From contig QEYB01000895.1 of assembly GCA_017562135.1 (NCBI GenBank), forward strand, positions 558,001-622,000: a stretch of DNA of 64,000 nt, written 5' to 3'. The DNA is from Dipylidium caninum (lineage: Eukaryota > Platyhelminthes > Cestoda > Cyclophyllidea > Dipylidiidae). Below are positions 1 to 12,164 of this stretch, piece by piece (position 1 is the stretch's first letter; each line of letters begins with the position of its first letter). The translations under genes were made by a program, and so were the position numbers. The notes beneath the pieces were generated by a model. That model made no database searches, was not told the DNA's origin, and worked only from the letters and a program-made list of their open reading frames with translations.

Positions 1-47
1 CACCGGATGGAAAAAAATTCACTTACATAAAAAGCGAACGATCTTAC

Positions 48-618
48 CGTAATCGGTCAATCCATACATCAATTCGCTTTGGACACACTTATCTTCCATA
101 CGCACGGTGGCAGTTGACATAAGATATCCAACAAGATTACACAAAACACTCTTATTCGGATCCAACTGATTTGTAAACTAAGGCGGTAAAGGATTGTCAC
201 TCACCTTTGTTTGATTCCCAACAGAGAGTTTATTTAACCCCAGAACATTAATCAGCTCATTTCGCGAAAAGCTCTTTAAAGAATGATCGCAACAGATACT
301 TACATCTTCATTTTGTAGACCAGCTTCGGGCACAAGGACGCTTAATGTAAAAGTAAAACCTTTTTCGCGAAGGTATTCTAGACACAAACTATAGGCAGCT
401 TTTGCGTAAGTGAGGGAAGAACCCGAAAGTTTGTCTTGTTCATGTGACGGATGTTGAAATGCAGTTCAGATATAAGTCTTTGCCTCAGGTTGGTCTTCAA
501 ATGCATGAATTCATTAAGTATGTACCTGGAATTCTTGAAAAATTCCATTGGATTTTAGAACATGCAGCAATTTTCGGCGTAATTTTTCTGGTGGCACGAC
601 ATCTGATATCTCGCCCAT
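48..618 (-). CDS. OFD1: OFD1-like LisH-domain protein, 5' part (runs off the window start)
   Basis: Minus-strand exons 526-618, 449-494, 205-398 and 48-177; the gene continues beyond base 1. The start is ATG at 618-616 (MGEISDVVPPEKLRRKLL). Joined, the residues LRRKLLHVLKSNGIFQEFQ-TNLRQRLISEL align without gaps to the start of animal OFD1 ([30 protein letters not shown]), and exon 3 (CLEYLREKGFTFTLSVLVPEAGL) matches its SLSVFFPESGL block, the LisH region. OFD1 is a centriole and ciliary satellite protein needed for ciliogenesis. Introns are 31, 50 and 27 nt. The 50-nt intron (399-448) is the only GT-AG option that keeps phase, so exons 2 and 3 are joined by inference. The similarity of exon 4 is weak. 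The start codon lies 277 bp from that of the divergent QPCT gene. Other LisH proteins (FOP family) are the alternative. Confidence 0.68.
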
Positions 619-895
619 TAGTAAAGACGATGATATCGAAAAGTGCGCACATTTTTGCGACGTTCGATTGGTTAGTTTTGTTTATATGGTTTAGTTAAAG
701 AGCACCTTTAAATGAATCGTATTAACTTACGCAATGTTAAAGAGCGGACACGCGAACTATTTGGACTATCCTGCGTTGGGGGCCGCTCGCTATAGCGTTC
801 CACGATGCCTGACAGCAAGGTTTTGCCCCCCATTGACTGCTCAAACGACCTCCAAGCCCTCATCCAATAGCACACCTTACGCGTTTTCTGCTTGA
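619..895. promoter_or_regulatory. Head-to-head promoter interval between OFD1-like and QPCT
   Basis: The 277 bases between two divergent start codons must hold the 5' UTRs and promoters of both genes. I see no clear TATA box. Shared regulation is inferred only from the geometry. Confidence 0.4.
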
Positions 896-2595
<1,700 letters not shown>

Positions 2596-2786
2596 AAATT
2601 CATCAAGGTTCCTTAAGTCTATACCAACGAATACAGGAACAGTCTTTATTCTAATGACATATACTTCACTAAAAAACAGATGTCTTTGTAACAACTTGCT
2701 TTTTCTCTAGAAATATAAAATTCTTACACCAGAAATTGACGTACATCGTCGGTTGAGATATGCATATAAATGCTCTGAACCTGGGC

Positions 2787-3648
2787 CTATGAGGTGTCCA
2801 TCCCTTCAATGTGGACATTCGCAGGGTCTTCTGGATCAACGATTGGATCATCTTCTACGGAAAAGAATTTAAAGAATTATATTAAAAGCGTACGTTCAAC
2901 CAGCTTTTGAAGGTCGCGCAGCGTGACGAGGAACAAGTGGAATTGTTTCTTGCGAAGGCTTATTTTTTCATCGTAGATTTTATTGACATTCTCAAGGTTG
3001 TTTAGCTCAGTTTTCATCTTCTGAAGTTTCCTAAATTATTGTTAAGGCAGTTAACTTTAACTCATTCACGAAGGCATAAACTGTGACAAGGCATATCCTT
3101 ACTCCAAGCTTTCTTGCCTCTCGGGGTACTCTTTGACGATGTTAGCCAAATTGTGATATTCTAAGAACCTATGGTGACACAACTCCTACCTTGACGATTT
3201 TTGCGGATAACCCTAGCTTCTTTCAATCGTTCTCTTTGGTGCACGATATCAACATGGGCTTTCTCGATACACTTATCTACTCAATGGATTCGATATCGAA
3301 GAGTTACCTATTTTATCCAAAAGTTCGGTGTATCGGTTCGATTGCTCCATGTTCATTAATTGGATCAGAAGAGCTTGTTCCATAGCATTCTCGCATTGAC
3401 AAATTTTCTCCAGGATCATCTGATAAGCGGAATCACTTGCATACCTTGTTGAAATCACAAAGACAGGTAATACCTTGTTTCCGATGTTTCTTCAGAAGTG
3501 GCCCAATGCATGTAATCCTTAAGAAGCAGTGCAAATCTCTTGTCATCCAATCCACTTTCGCCCTCGATAAGAAGCTTCCGTTTGATTATATTGTCTAACA
3601 TATGATAAGTATGGAGTATAATGCATTACCATCAGAGGGAATAGCCAT
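2787..3648 (-). CDS. THOC7: THO complex subunit 7
   Basis: Seven exons on the minus strand: 3630-3648, 3474-3594, 3308-3444, 3190-3276, 3103-3160, 2894-3030, 2787-2854. They join to 208 aa; human THOC7 is 204. THOC7 is a coiled-coil subunit of the TREX mRNA-export complex. The residues run MAIPSD-DNIIKRKLLIEGES, then LLLKDYMHWA, an internal coil, VIRKNRQ-EYHNLANIVKEYP and LRKKQFHLFLVTL, each aligned with THOC7 in order. The first coding exon holds only 19 coding bases. Introns are 35, 29, 31, 29, 72 and 39 nt. A second ATG at 3601 lies inside the first intron and would give a shorter product, but the spliced start matches the family N-terminus much better. The acidic C-terminus (DDPIVDPEDP) is as expected. 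Confidence 0.95.
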
Positions 3649-4455
3649 CCTCAAGGAGCGAAGCGAATATTCGGTGGTGCCGGTTTTATATAGACCGCGA
3701 ACGTCAATAAAAAACTGAACAAGAAATAGTGTGGGCTAGAGGCTTACCGTAAAGTTTTATCGTCTTGTTTTAAAAGTACTGAGTTTTACGCGGATTCTAT
3801 GTCTCGTAAAGTAAAGATAAGGCATTTAGAGCAATAACAAACTGTTGTAAATGAACGTCGCGATAAATATAATTCGATCCAAATACAACAAGGCTGCCTG
3901 CCGTACCACGATAAAATTTTGTGCGAAAGATTCATAATCGGGGTCCGATAAATGCTGACGCGATGTCCCGATCTTGGACTTTTCTAAGAAATGATGGAAG
4001 ACATCTACCATGCATGTAATCAGGCCCTGAAGAAGGATGCCTTCGAATATATAAGGAATATTCTGCTTCTGTCAGCACTTTAAATGTCCAGGGACCAGCA
4101 AATAGTTCAGATCACAACGGGTTCGTCGATGCACATTACCGAACCTTGGCGGTCTAGTGCTTCTTAAGCACTGATTAATTTTCATGAATAGCAACAGAGA
4201 ATTGGTATCCCCTTATTATTGCTTACACAACTCTTGTCGTCCTTATTGCGTGGTCTTGGTGAATACTGTGGAATACAGGAAATATAGTCGCTTTTAAGCG
4301 TGTTTGTTTTACGTGCCTCGAGTGCAAAGCCGCGCCGCCCTTTGAAGCTACTGTAGCGTGAGTTGGTTGTTTCGATTGTCTTATCCTTGTTACACCCTCG
4401 GGTTAGTATTTCTGACCACTTTTATATATTATTCGGTGCCTCTTTTAGTCTGACT
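3649..4455. other. Divergent interval between THOC7 and RPL15
   Basis: It holds the 5' regions of both genes. On the minus strand an open frame of about 80 codons (roughly 4072-3826) reads NIPYIFEGILLQGLITC, then SRQHLSDPDYESFAQNF. A second open stretch (FFIDVRGLYKTGTTEYSLR) runs straight into the THOC7 start. Both look protein-like but I could not assign them or show a consistent splice model. On the plus strand a pyrimidine-rich tract near 4336 precedes a 5' UTR donor of RPL15 at 4358. Confidence 0.4.
4358..4448 (+). other. 5' UTR intron of RPL15
   Basis: A GTGAGT donor at 4358 and a CTCTTTTAG acceptor ending at 4448 bracket 91 bases. The start codon follows eight bases later. A leader exon ending just before 4358, near a TOP-like CCCTTT, fits a ribosomal protein gene. 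Inferred from splice consensus only. Confidence 0.55.
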
Positions 4456-5105
4456 ATGGGTGCCTACAAGTTTATGCAGGAATTGTGCCGCCACAAACAA
4501 TCGGATGTTATGCGTTATCTTTTGCGAATGAGGTGTTGGGAATACCGTCAGACACACAAAATCGTTCGAGTTAGTCGCCCCTCTAGGCCTGATAAAGCTC
4601 GGCGACTTGGTTATAAGGCCAAGCAGGGGTTTGTAATATACCGTGCTCGTGTGCGTCGCGGCGGACGGAAACGCCCCGTTCCAAAAGGTGCTACCTATGG
4701 TAAACCAACAAATGAAGGTGTAAATCAACTGAAAAACCAGCGTTCTATCCAAGCGGTTGCTGAGGTATCTCCTAATTAATCTGACTGTTGGTCTTTAAGG
4801 ATCGCGTCGGCCGCAAATGTGGGTCTCTTCGTGTTTTGAATTCCTACTGGGTCGGTGAAGATAGTACATTCAAGTTTTTCGAAGTAATATGTGTTGATCC
4901 CCAACACCCAGCCATTCGTCGAGATCCTTCAATACGCTGGATTTGCAAAGCAAATCAGAAACACCGTGAACAGCGCGGCCTCACCTCCGCCAATCGCAAA
5001 TCCCGTGGTCTTGGAAAGGGATACGGATACAGTAAAACCATTGGTGGCTCCCGCCGTGCTGCATGGAAGCGCAACAATTTGGTTCAAATGCATCGTCGTC
5101 GATAG
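4456..5105 (+). CDS. RPL15: 60S ribosomal protein L15 (eL15)
   Basis: Two coding exons, 4456-4764 and 4800-5105, joined by a 35-nt intron, give 204 aa, the same length as human RPL15. Residues [40 protein letters not shown] and the C-terminal [18 protein letters not shown] are diagnostic. It is a structural protein of the large ribosomal subunit. The start is the family methionine (MGAYK). An AATAAA lies at 5112-5117. The gene converges on the alpha-tubulin gene 330 bp downstream. Confidence 0.98.
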
Positions 5106-5111
5106 GCTTGA

Positions 5112-5117
5112 AATAAA
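5112..5117 (+). terminator. Polyadenylation signal AATAAA of RPL15
   Basis: A canonical hexamer starts seven bases after the RPL15 stop codon, implying a very short 3' UTR, as is usual for ribosomal protein genes. Confidence 0.6.
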
Positions 5118-5436
5118 GCTTTATAACGGTGTTTGTAGTCATCTTGTACAATTAGGATTAGATGGTATGATATTATTAGGTAGTTTTTCACCCTTAACAG
5201 GTCAATGAGTTTGTATTTTCCACCATTAACCCTTTTAATCAACCACTCCTGGTTAACTCTTCTTTTACTTTTGGGACTTTCGTAGCCCCGTCTTTTTCCG
5301 CTCGCTTGTTTAGTAAATTTGCGCTTGTCGGAAGAAATGTACGAATCTTTATTTCGTACGGTTCTCAAAGAGCACTTCCGAGAGATATAGTTGCGCCAGC
5401 ACGTTGGTGTTCCTTGATCTGGTTAAGTGTGCGGTT

Positions 5437-7774
5437 TTATGCGCATGATTGTCCTTGGTCCTGTAATCGGAGGCTACATGCCTCCATTTGTTCCTGTAGG
5501 GATACCCTGTTTTTACATTTTATCATTCGTGCCCGTGGTTCTGCAGCTCTCTCGCGTTCTTTGGGACATTCGGGGTAGTTCATCAGTTGGTATAGAGGAG
5601 GTGCGGTGCAAGTTTTATTTCCTGTTCTTCGTGTATTGAGGCGTCTCGGCCCACATGCTGTTGATGTGGTTGTTTTAGGTCTACTTCCTGGTTGTTTTGT
5701 AGGCTTTTTGCATATCCCTCCATTTTCTTCCTCTTCGTCCTCTTCCTCGCTCTCTTCTTCATCTTCATCCTCGTCTTCTTCCTCATCGTCTTCGTCGTCT
5801 TCTTCTTCGTCTTCCTCTTCATCATTCCTATCTGTCCGCATTGTATTTAAGCTTTCGGCTTCGAGAGCCATGATATCGGCTGCGGTTGAGCGTACCTTTT
5901 CTAGTGCGTCGGTGAACTCCTCCATTTCCATTCCCTCACCTACATACCTAAAAAAACACGCTTGCTAGTTGAAATTGGTTCTTAAGTTTGTCTAGAATCG
6001 TCGGTCGTGTCTTAAGTTTTCGTTTTAAACCATTTGCATTACCTCTGGATAGTGATTCTTATTGTATTTTTTGCAATGAATCAATCTTGTTAGCCTGGGC
6101 AAACCTACTGATCCCTTAGATAATCTGTGGTACCGCGACAAAAAATCGTCTTAGCTTTTCTGGTACATTTTGCCACAGCGCCAACTGATGGCTTGTTACT
6201 GTGGGCGTGTTCTTGAGTTTTGAGTGAATTACACATAGGGAAGATAATTATTGATCAGCACAGCTCACCAATGCAGGAAAGCCCGTTTCGAAAACAGATT
6301 TGAAAAGGCTATTTCTGCTCTTTTGAAGACCTCGGATATGGCAGTGTTGTTGGTAATCATGACCAAAGATCTGATTATCTTGTCCGGACCCATCCCAGGA
6401 AGTAGAACGGGGGGTTGGGGTGTGTACGCTACCTTGAAGCCCGTGGGACACCAATCAACGAGATTGCTACGCTCTTCTCGCAGACCTTCCAGTGTCCGCA
6501 GAATATCGAGCACATTGTGATGTCCCCTGTATGTAAGACAGGTAGAGAGGGTTACGCCCTCGTCCAACATTGCCGTGACCGTACGGCAGTCCGGCTTGAA
6601 AACCATGCGTGTGAGAACTGATGTGGTGTATCTGCTCCTGTCCGCTTCCATGTTAGTGCAAAACGGCACGAAAGAGATCATGGGATAGTGAATCGCTGGG
6701 AAAGGGATGAGGTTGGTGAGAAACTCTGATATGGTGCCATTGATGTTGCACTTGAAGCGCACTGAGGCGGTGAGGCCGGCTACGAGTGGTCCGATGACTC
6801 GGTTAATGGTAGTGTAAGTTGGTCGTACGACTGATAACTCCCTTGTGCATATGTTGAAGAGTGCCGAGTTATCTAGGAAGATGTTAAGGTCACAAAAATC
6901 GGATGAGTGGTAAAGGTGGTGTAGGCAATTGTACACTTCTACTGGTCCGATTGCCATTTGGTCAGAGGGTACTATACTGAACTGAATCATTCGACGACCG
7001 GCGAATTCCAGGCATGCTCGCTCCTGAAACATAGATAATAATCCACTCCCGGTACCGCCTCCCAACGCCGAAAAGGTCATCGTGCCCTCGAAGTTGTCGC
7101 ATTTTTCAATTAACCGACGCATGGAATTGGTTAACGCGCCGACCACTTTTCCACCAAGTGTGTAATAGCCCCGAGCGAAATTGCCGGCTGCGTCTTCCAT
7201 ACCTGCTAGTAGGGTCTCCGGGTTGAAGAGATTTTTGTATGCGCCCTCACGTACTTCATCTATAAATCCAGAAATGTGAGTTTAGCCTAACCTTTTTAAA
7301 CCGAGGGGGGAGGGGTCTGCCTGTACCAACATTCCTTGTAAAATACCTTATAGTTCCCTATACAATTTCACTCCAAATTCTGTTGAATACAATAAACCAC
7401 GGGCACTTTAACTGACAAGAACTTTTAGTAAAATGGTAGTTGTGATTCACTTAAATTTCTTCACGGCGCATGCGATTTGCCCTAAAGCATATCGCAAACG
7501 CCAACACAGTCGTGCAATTGCCGATGGTATACATATTGTTCAACGTACCAATAACGGAGGGCTCTAAATCGGCCAGAACGGCTCGAGGGACGTATTTGTC
7601 GTGTGGTGTGAGCTGCTCGAAAACAGTATTTAACTCTCTGTGCTCCTGCAAATTGGGTTCGTACTGAATATTGCCATCACGGCATACACCATGCTCCAGA
7701 CATAACATCTCCCACACTGCGCTGGCTGCTTGGACGCCTGCTTGACCGACGAAAAAGGTACACAACTCCTTCAT
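5437..7774 (-). CDS. Divergent alpha-tubulin with long acidic C-terminal extension
   Basis: Three exons on the minus strand: 7549-7774, 6269-7259, 5437-5947, phases agreeing, give 575 aa instead of about 450. Tubulin landmarks: FFVGQAGVQAASAVWE, YVPRAVLADLEPSVI-DEVR, ARGYYTLG, the GGGTGSG nucleotide loop, RPTYTTINR, VDWCPTGFKV and KRAFLHW-YVGEGMEMEEF. The alpha-type catalytic Glu that triggers GTP hydrolysis on the neighbouring beta subunit is kept (ISEFLTN). The 30s loop differs strongly and has no recognisable K40. After the usual end (IMALEAESLNT) the frame continues through about 33 nearly pure Asp/Glu residues (around 5840-5740) and a further 100-residue basic or mixed tail. Introns are 289 and 321 nt. 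Further splicing of the tail cannot be excluded (a GTAGCC donor near 5480 would lead to a basic segment near 5380-5220). It is probably a specialised, tissue-restricted isotype. Confidence 0.9.
5735..5845. repeat. Purine-rich trinucleotide tract (GAA/GAC/GAG on minus strand)
   Basis: On the plus strand this is an almost uninterrupted run of tct/tcc/tcg/tca triplets. On the minus strand it encodes the acidic tail of the alpha-tubulin. Length polymorphism is likely. Confidence 0.8.
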
Positions 7775-8116
7775 GCTTCACAATCTTTACACACACTGAG
7801 CTTCAATGATGCACACCAGGGCGTAAAGTGATTTGACTAGAAGAGGCTCCTTTCGTCCAACCGTTGGAATTACACGGAAGAATGTTTCATACCACAGGAG
7901 GGGGGAGGAGGCCTTCTGCTGCGCGGCGCTCCTCTATCGATCGCTTGCCCACTCGCTCGAAAAGGGACGTGGTCCCCTGTCGGTGGCGTGGCTTTTTAGG
8001 TCTCTCAAGCGTCGCGAGTCTTCCAGTACGGGGTGGTTCTAACGACGTCTGCAACAGCCCTTATCTGTTGCAGACTCAAATATCCTTATTCCACGCCCTA
8101 TTGTGAATTCGTTACG

Positions 8117-8298
8117 ATGTCCCGTCGAAAATTTACTTCCAACAAGGACTACGAGATAGTGGCAGTCCATGGTATACGCTTCAATTCTACAGATGGTTTG
8201 TTTGCCTTAATACTGTTTTTGTACTCCTTGTTTTAGCTCCAAATTCTAAGGTCGGCTTCAGCGAGTCGGGAACCATTATTGTTTTGAACGAGAAGTGA
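8117..8298 (+). CDS. Possible small two-exon gene (46 aa), unidentified
   Basis: ATG at 8117 opens MSRRKFTSNKDYEIVAVHG. A GT donor at 8196 and TTTTAG acceptor ending at 8236 remove 41 bases, and the frame continues PNSKVGFSESGTIIVLNEK to a stop at 8298. The phase agrees and the intron size fits the local class, but the product is not recognised and such a short frame could be chance. It lies 342 bp upstream of, and divergent from, the alpha-tubulin start. Confidence 0.3.
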
Positions 8299-9938
8299 TA
8301 TCACACCGTGGTTTAGTAAGAGCTTAGGAGAAATCTGAGGTTAATCCTCATTGTTGATTAATGTACGTCGATGGCGTCACTTCACTTTTTATTTTATACA
8401 CAAGTCCACTAGAACAAGTGTTTATTACAGCTCTCATTTTGGTCCTCAAATGTACACCCACGGTGCTTACTTTCGACATCGATGCTCATTAACTACCACC
8501 ATAGCCCTTTTGCCCTTCCTTGAGTATTGTTCTAACCAATGTCGTTTCTATTAAGAATCTAACTTGGAGTAAATGTTTAGGTTGTTGACGAATACTTGTT
8601 GCATCATTGTGATGGCTGTATTTCCCCCAATAAAATCATCTATTCGCAATAACATCTGATGGTGATTCTAAGAAGGGTTGAGAAGACGCCACACGACAAG
8701 ATAGAGTAGAATGACCGCCGGTGACTCGATAAAAACGGTCACCACTACATCGAGAGAAATTGCGGTGAACTGCATTTGATTACCTAATATTAAAACCCTT
8801 ACTGGCCTGGAGTATATTGTAAATATCAGTACCGAAGTCGTGCCTCAAAGACCCTGTTTCCCAGTAAGCTACTTAATATGCGAGTTATTAACATTCAAAT
8901 TCCGTCGTCCTGTTTCACCTCAGATAAGAACGGTGGAAAGTATGTCGTGACGAATAATGCCGAGAACTGATACGAGCGTTAAGTTGACGTACTCTCAAAC
9001 GGCAGCATACACGAGTTGACTCCGGTAGTATCTCTTCAGAGAGAGGGGGATTTTAAGACAGTTACATGATAGACGAAGAATCACTACACTCTAACTCGAA
9101 GTATTTTTCAAGCGGACTAGGGCGCTGTCTGTGAGAGATTTGCTGCATATATAAATTATGCTATTTTATTCAAAACCCTCAAGAATTGAACAGTGGTTCC
9201 GAATTTTTTAATTGGCGGCATTTGAACGATCAATTTGGGACAAAAACTTTCATAAAGAGCATGTTTCTGGGCGCGTAAGTATGGATACGCCTTCCTACAA
9301 GAGTAATCACGAATTGTCTGGTTCACTCAGTATATAACAAAGCGAAGGGCGTGAAGTACTACAAAGTACGTAAAATTTCGCTCTAACAATGTTGTCTTAC
9401 GCACAATATCGGATCATTTTACGGCTATTGCAGACATGCAAAATGTTGCACCAATTCACTATTAAAAAGAGACACGAAGGACCGATTTTATTCGAAACAC
9501 TAATGTACCATAACCATGAGTTAATAAACAATCATTAACGTAAATAGTCATATTTTTTTAAAATAGACCTCGTCTAGCGTAGGTGCGAGAGCCAGACTTG
9601 CTGCCCCGCACACTCCCTTCTATTGTGGGCTTTTGCCTTTTCGCTGGGTATCGTAATCACCATTCGAAATGTCGTCCTGTACTTGATATTGACTTTAATC
9701 GTTACATTTATGCTTCGTAGAAATGGTAACAGCCAGCTATGTTAGTCCGTTTGTGAGTCACGCATTAACGCTTATATGTTAACTAGCTTCTCATCTTTAA
9801 CAAAGCGTGGAACTAGTTTTTTAGCCATCGGACCATCGGTTAATTCGCGTTAACATTCAATTTAGAGATTTCCTTTTTCAAGTCAGCCTAGCGGTTTCAA
9901 GGACATTTTTATCATCCTTAGAGCCAAGGAAGTAAAAA
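8299..9938. other. Gene-free interval upstream of RFC2
   Basis: AT-rich, with no coding pattern or repeat family that I can recognise on either strand. The RFC2 promoter must lie at its right end. Confidence 0.5.
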
Positions 9939-11620
9939 ATGTCAGCTGATATGCCTGAATGCCTGCCCTCAGGTCTAGATGTTCCTTGGATAGAAAAATA
10001 TCGTCCTACTCACCTTTCTGATATTGTTGGTAATGAGGCCACAGTCCAGCGATTGGAGTCTTTTTCCCACACGGGCAACGTACCCCACATAATTATCGCA
10101 GGGCCTCCCGGCTGCGGGAAGACCACGAGCATCCTTTGCTTGTCTCGCGCTCTTTTAGGCAACGCTTACAAGGATGCCGTCCTCGAACTTAACGCCTCAA
10201 ATGATCGCGGTATTGAAGTCGTTCGAAACCGAATTAAAATGTTCGCTCAGAAGAAGGTGACGTTACCCCCCTGGTCGACAGAAATTCGTCATTCTAGACG
10301 AGGCTGACAGGTAGTCAATGGTCAATGTAACACTTCTTTGGGTCTTGGTCCTTTTTATTCTTATTTTCCATTTTCAAAATAGACACCGGGAACCTTGAAT
10401 ATTTTATTTGTATATTATTTCGTCAATTTGCTCATAATAATTATTTTATTTTATTCAAAACGAAAGCATGACGGAGGGGGCACAGCACGCTCTGCGCCGA
10501 ACAATGGAGATTTACTCGAAAACCACACGTTTCGCATTGGCGTGCAACGATTCCTCTAAGTTGATCGAACCTATTCAGTCAAGATGTGCAGTTTTGCGAT
10601 ATTCCAAGCTCACTTCTGTCCAGCTGATGGCTCGCCTTCTGCAGGTAGCAAAAGCTGAAAGTGTTGACTACACCGAGGAAGGACTGGAGGCTGTCGTCTT
10701 CACTGCCGACGGTGACATGAGACAGGTTTACTTATCGTTCCTCTTTTGGCATTCAAAAATAGGGTTATAGGTTATGCTTGGGGATGATTTTTCAAGTACA
10801 ACCAGTCTGACTTTCGCATTCCCTATTTAAATGTGACCCAAGACTAACGCAGCATTGCTTTGCGATCTTCCTGGTTCACAATCTTGTTACTCTAAAGCGT
10901 AACAAACCGCTCGGCATTATACTGAGATTATGAGTTCCCTTAATTTATTCGCCATATTTCCATCACAGGCGCTTAACAACTTGCAATCAACTCACCAAGG
11001 ATTCGGTATGGTAACCAGTGAGAACGTTTTCAAGGTAATTTGCTGACGCCCAAAACCATTGAGCTTACTAGCTATTATTAAAACCTTTAATGATGTGCAA
11101 TGTCCAAAACAATTGCCCTTTGTTACCCTTCGTACTACTACCTATACCATTGGCATAGCCAAATCCACTAAACTTATATTTCATAGTATACCATTGTGGA
11201 GCGAAACATTGAACCCAACTTTTCCTTGGAATTTGCAGTTTATTCTTACAGGTCTGTGATGAGCCTCACCCACTGTTGGTGCAAAAAATGATTGACCTCT
11301 CTCTAAAGGGTGACTTTTCGGCTGCGCACAGCATCTTAAAGCATCTCTGGGACCTGGGATATTCTGCAGAAGACATATACTCTATGCTCTTCCGCATAGT
11401 TAAAAACCATCAAATGGACGAATATCTTAAATTGGAATATATAAAGGTTCGATCGCCTCAGCCTTTCCCTCGCCTTAAAACCGTATCTGGATGCTAACCT
11501 TTGAACTTTTAGGAAGTTGGCCTTACTCACCTCCGAATCGCCGAAGGCCTGGGCACACTTCTCCAACTTGCCGGCCTACTGGCCCGCCTCTGTAAAATAA
11601 CTCTTCAGGCAAATGGGTGA
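9939..11620 (+). CDS. RFC2: Replication factor C subunit 2 (clamp-loader AAA+ ATPase)
   Basis: Five exons: 9939-10310, 10467-10725, 10969-11034, 11252-11446, 11513-11620. After one base correction they give 332 aa, close to animal RFC2. The subunit belongs to the pentamer that loads PCNA onto primed DNA. Visible motifs: [19 protein letters not shown], Walker [27 protein letters not shown], Walker B FVILDEAD (seen only after the correction), [15 protein letters not shown] with the SRC arginine finger, [13 protein letters not shown] and CDEPHPLL. The frame breaks at a six-C run (10266-10271): five C restore [19 protein letters not shown] exactly as in the family. No splice explanation fits, so a consensus error is likeliest. 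Introns are 156, 243, 217 and 66 nt. Confidence 0.95.
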
Positions 11621-12164
11621 GATTAAACGGTTTTGATAAAAAACGCTTTGTTACACACTACTTCTTGACTTTTTGCACTCGGGTTACGTTGCTGCGGACT
11701 TTCTTTAAATTCGATCTGTTTATCTACGATGTTATATATTTCCCTGTGAAATACTTTCGTGGAATAGGCTCGTTTGCGTTTTTATCCAATTGCCAGATCG
11801 TGAACAAGCGTCTACGTCACATTCCGATTAAATGGGGAAGCTTAACATTATACCAAGGGGCCAAAAAGGGACTGTACAAGATTTGCTCTCATCGTAACAC
11901 GCCTGGAGGTAGGACTACAAGTGAAATATTGCCGTGATATGTGTTCTGATGATTCTAGGATGCAACCTAGGCATTGTCTTGCGAAACATCACACGAAGCT
12001 TAATTACCGAGTGTAGTTATTTATTAATATTGAGTTTTCATATATACACTTGTGAATTTTTATTATTTATATACATTTTTTAATGACAAGAGACTTTAAA
12101 GTACTTGTAAACTCGTCTCGAGTTGATGTTTAGTGCAAATGAAAAAGGTCGCGAATGCACAGGG
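11621..12164. other. Tail-to-tail interval RFC2/GPATCH3
   Basis: It contains the 3' UTRs of both genes and no supported gene. A short open frame directly after RFC2 looks like chance. Confidence 0.5.
12059..12064 (-). terminator. Candidate polyadenylation signal of GPATCH3
   Basis: AATAAA on the minus strand about 100 bases beyond the GPATCH3 stop, in an AT-rich context. Confidence 0.4.

Noticed and set aside
444..698. 84-codon plus-strand frame with hydrophobic segments
   Set aside because: It overlaps antisense the first exons of the OFD1-like gene, whose minus-strand homology is clear. The signal-peptide look of its end is coincidental; the real QPCT signal peptide starts at 896.
3826..4072. 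Minus-strand 80-codon frame upstream of THOC7
   Set aside because: Protein-like, but no family, no splice model joining it to anything, and it lies in the divergent promoter interval; mentioned only as a note.
4429..4752. 107-codon minus-strand frame opposite RPL15
   Set aside because: It is the exact antisense of a conserved ribosomal protein exon, so a shadow.
5606..5968. Poly-serine plus-strand frame
   Set aside because: Serine codons arise from the complement of the GAA/GAC/GAG tract that encodes the tubulin tail.
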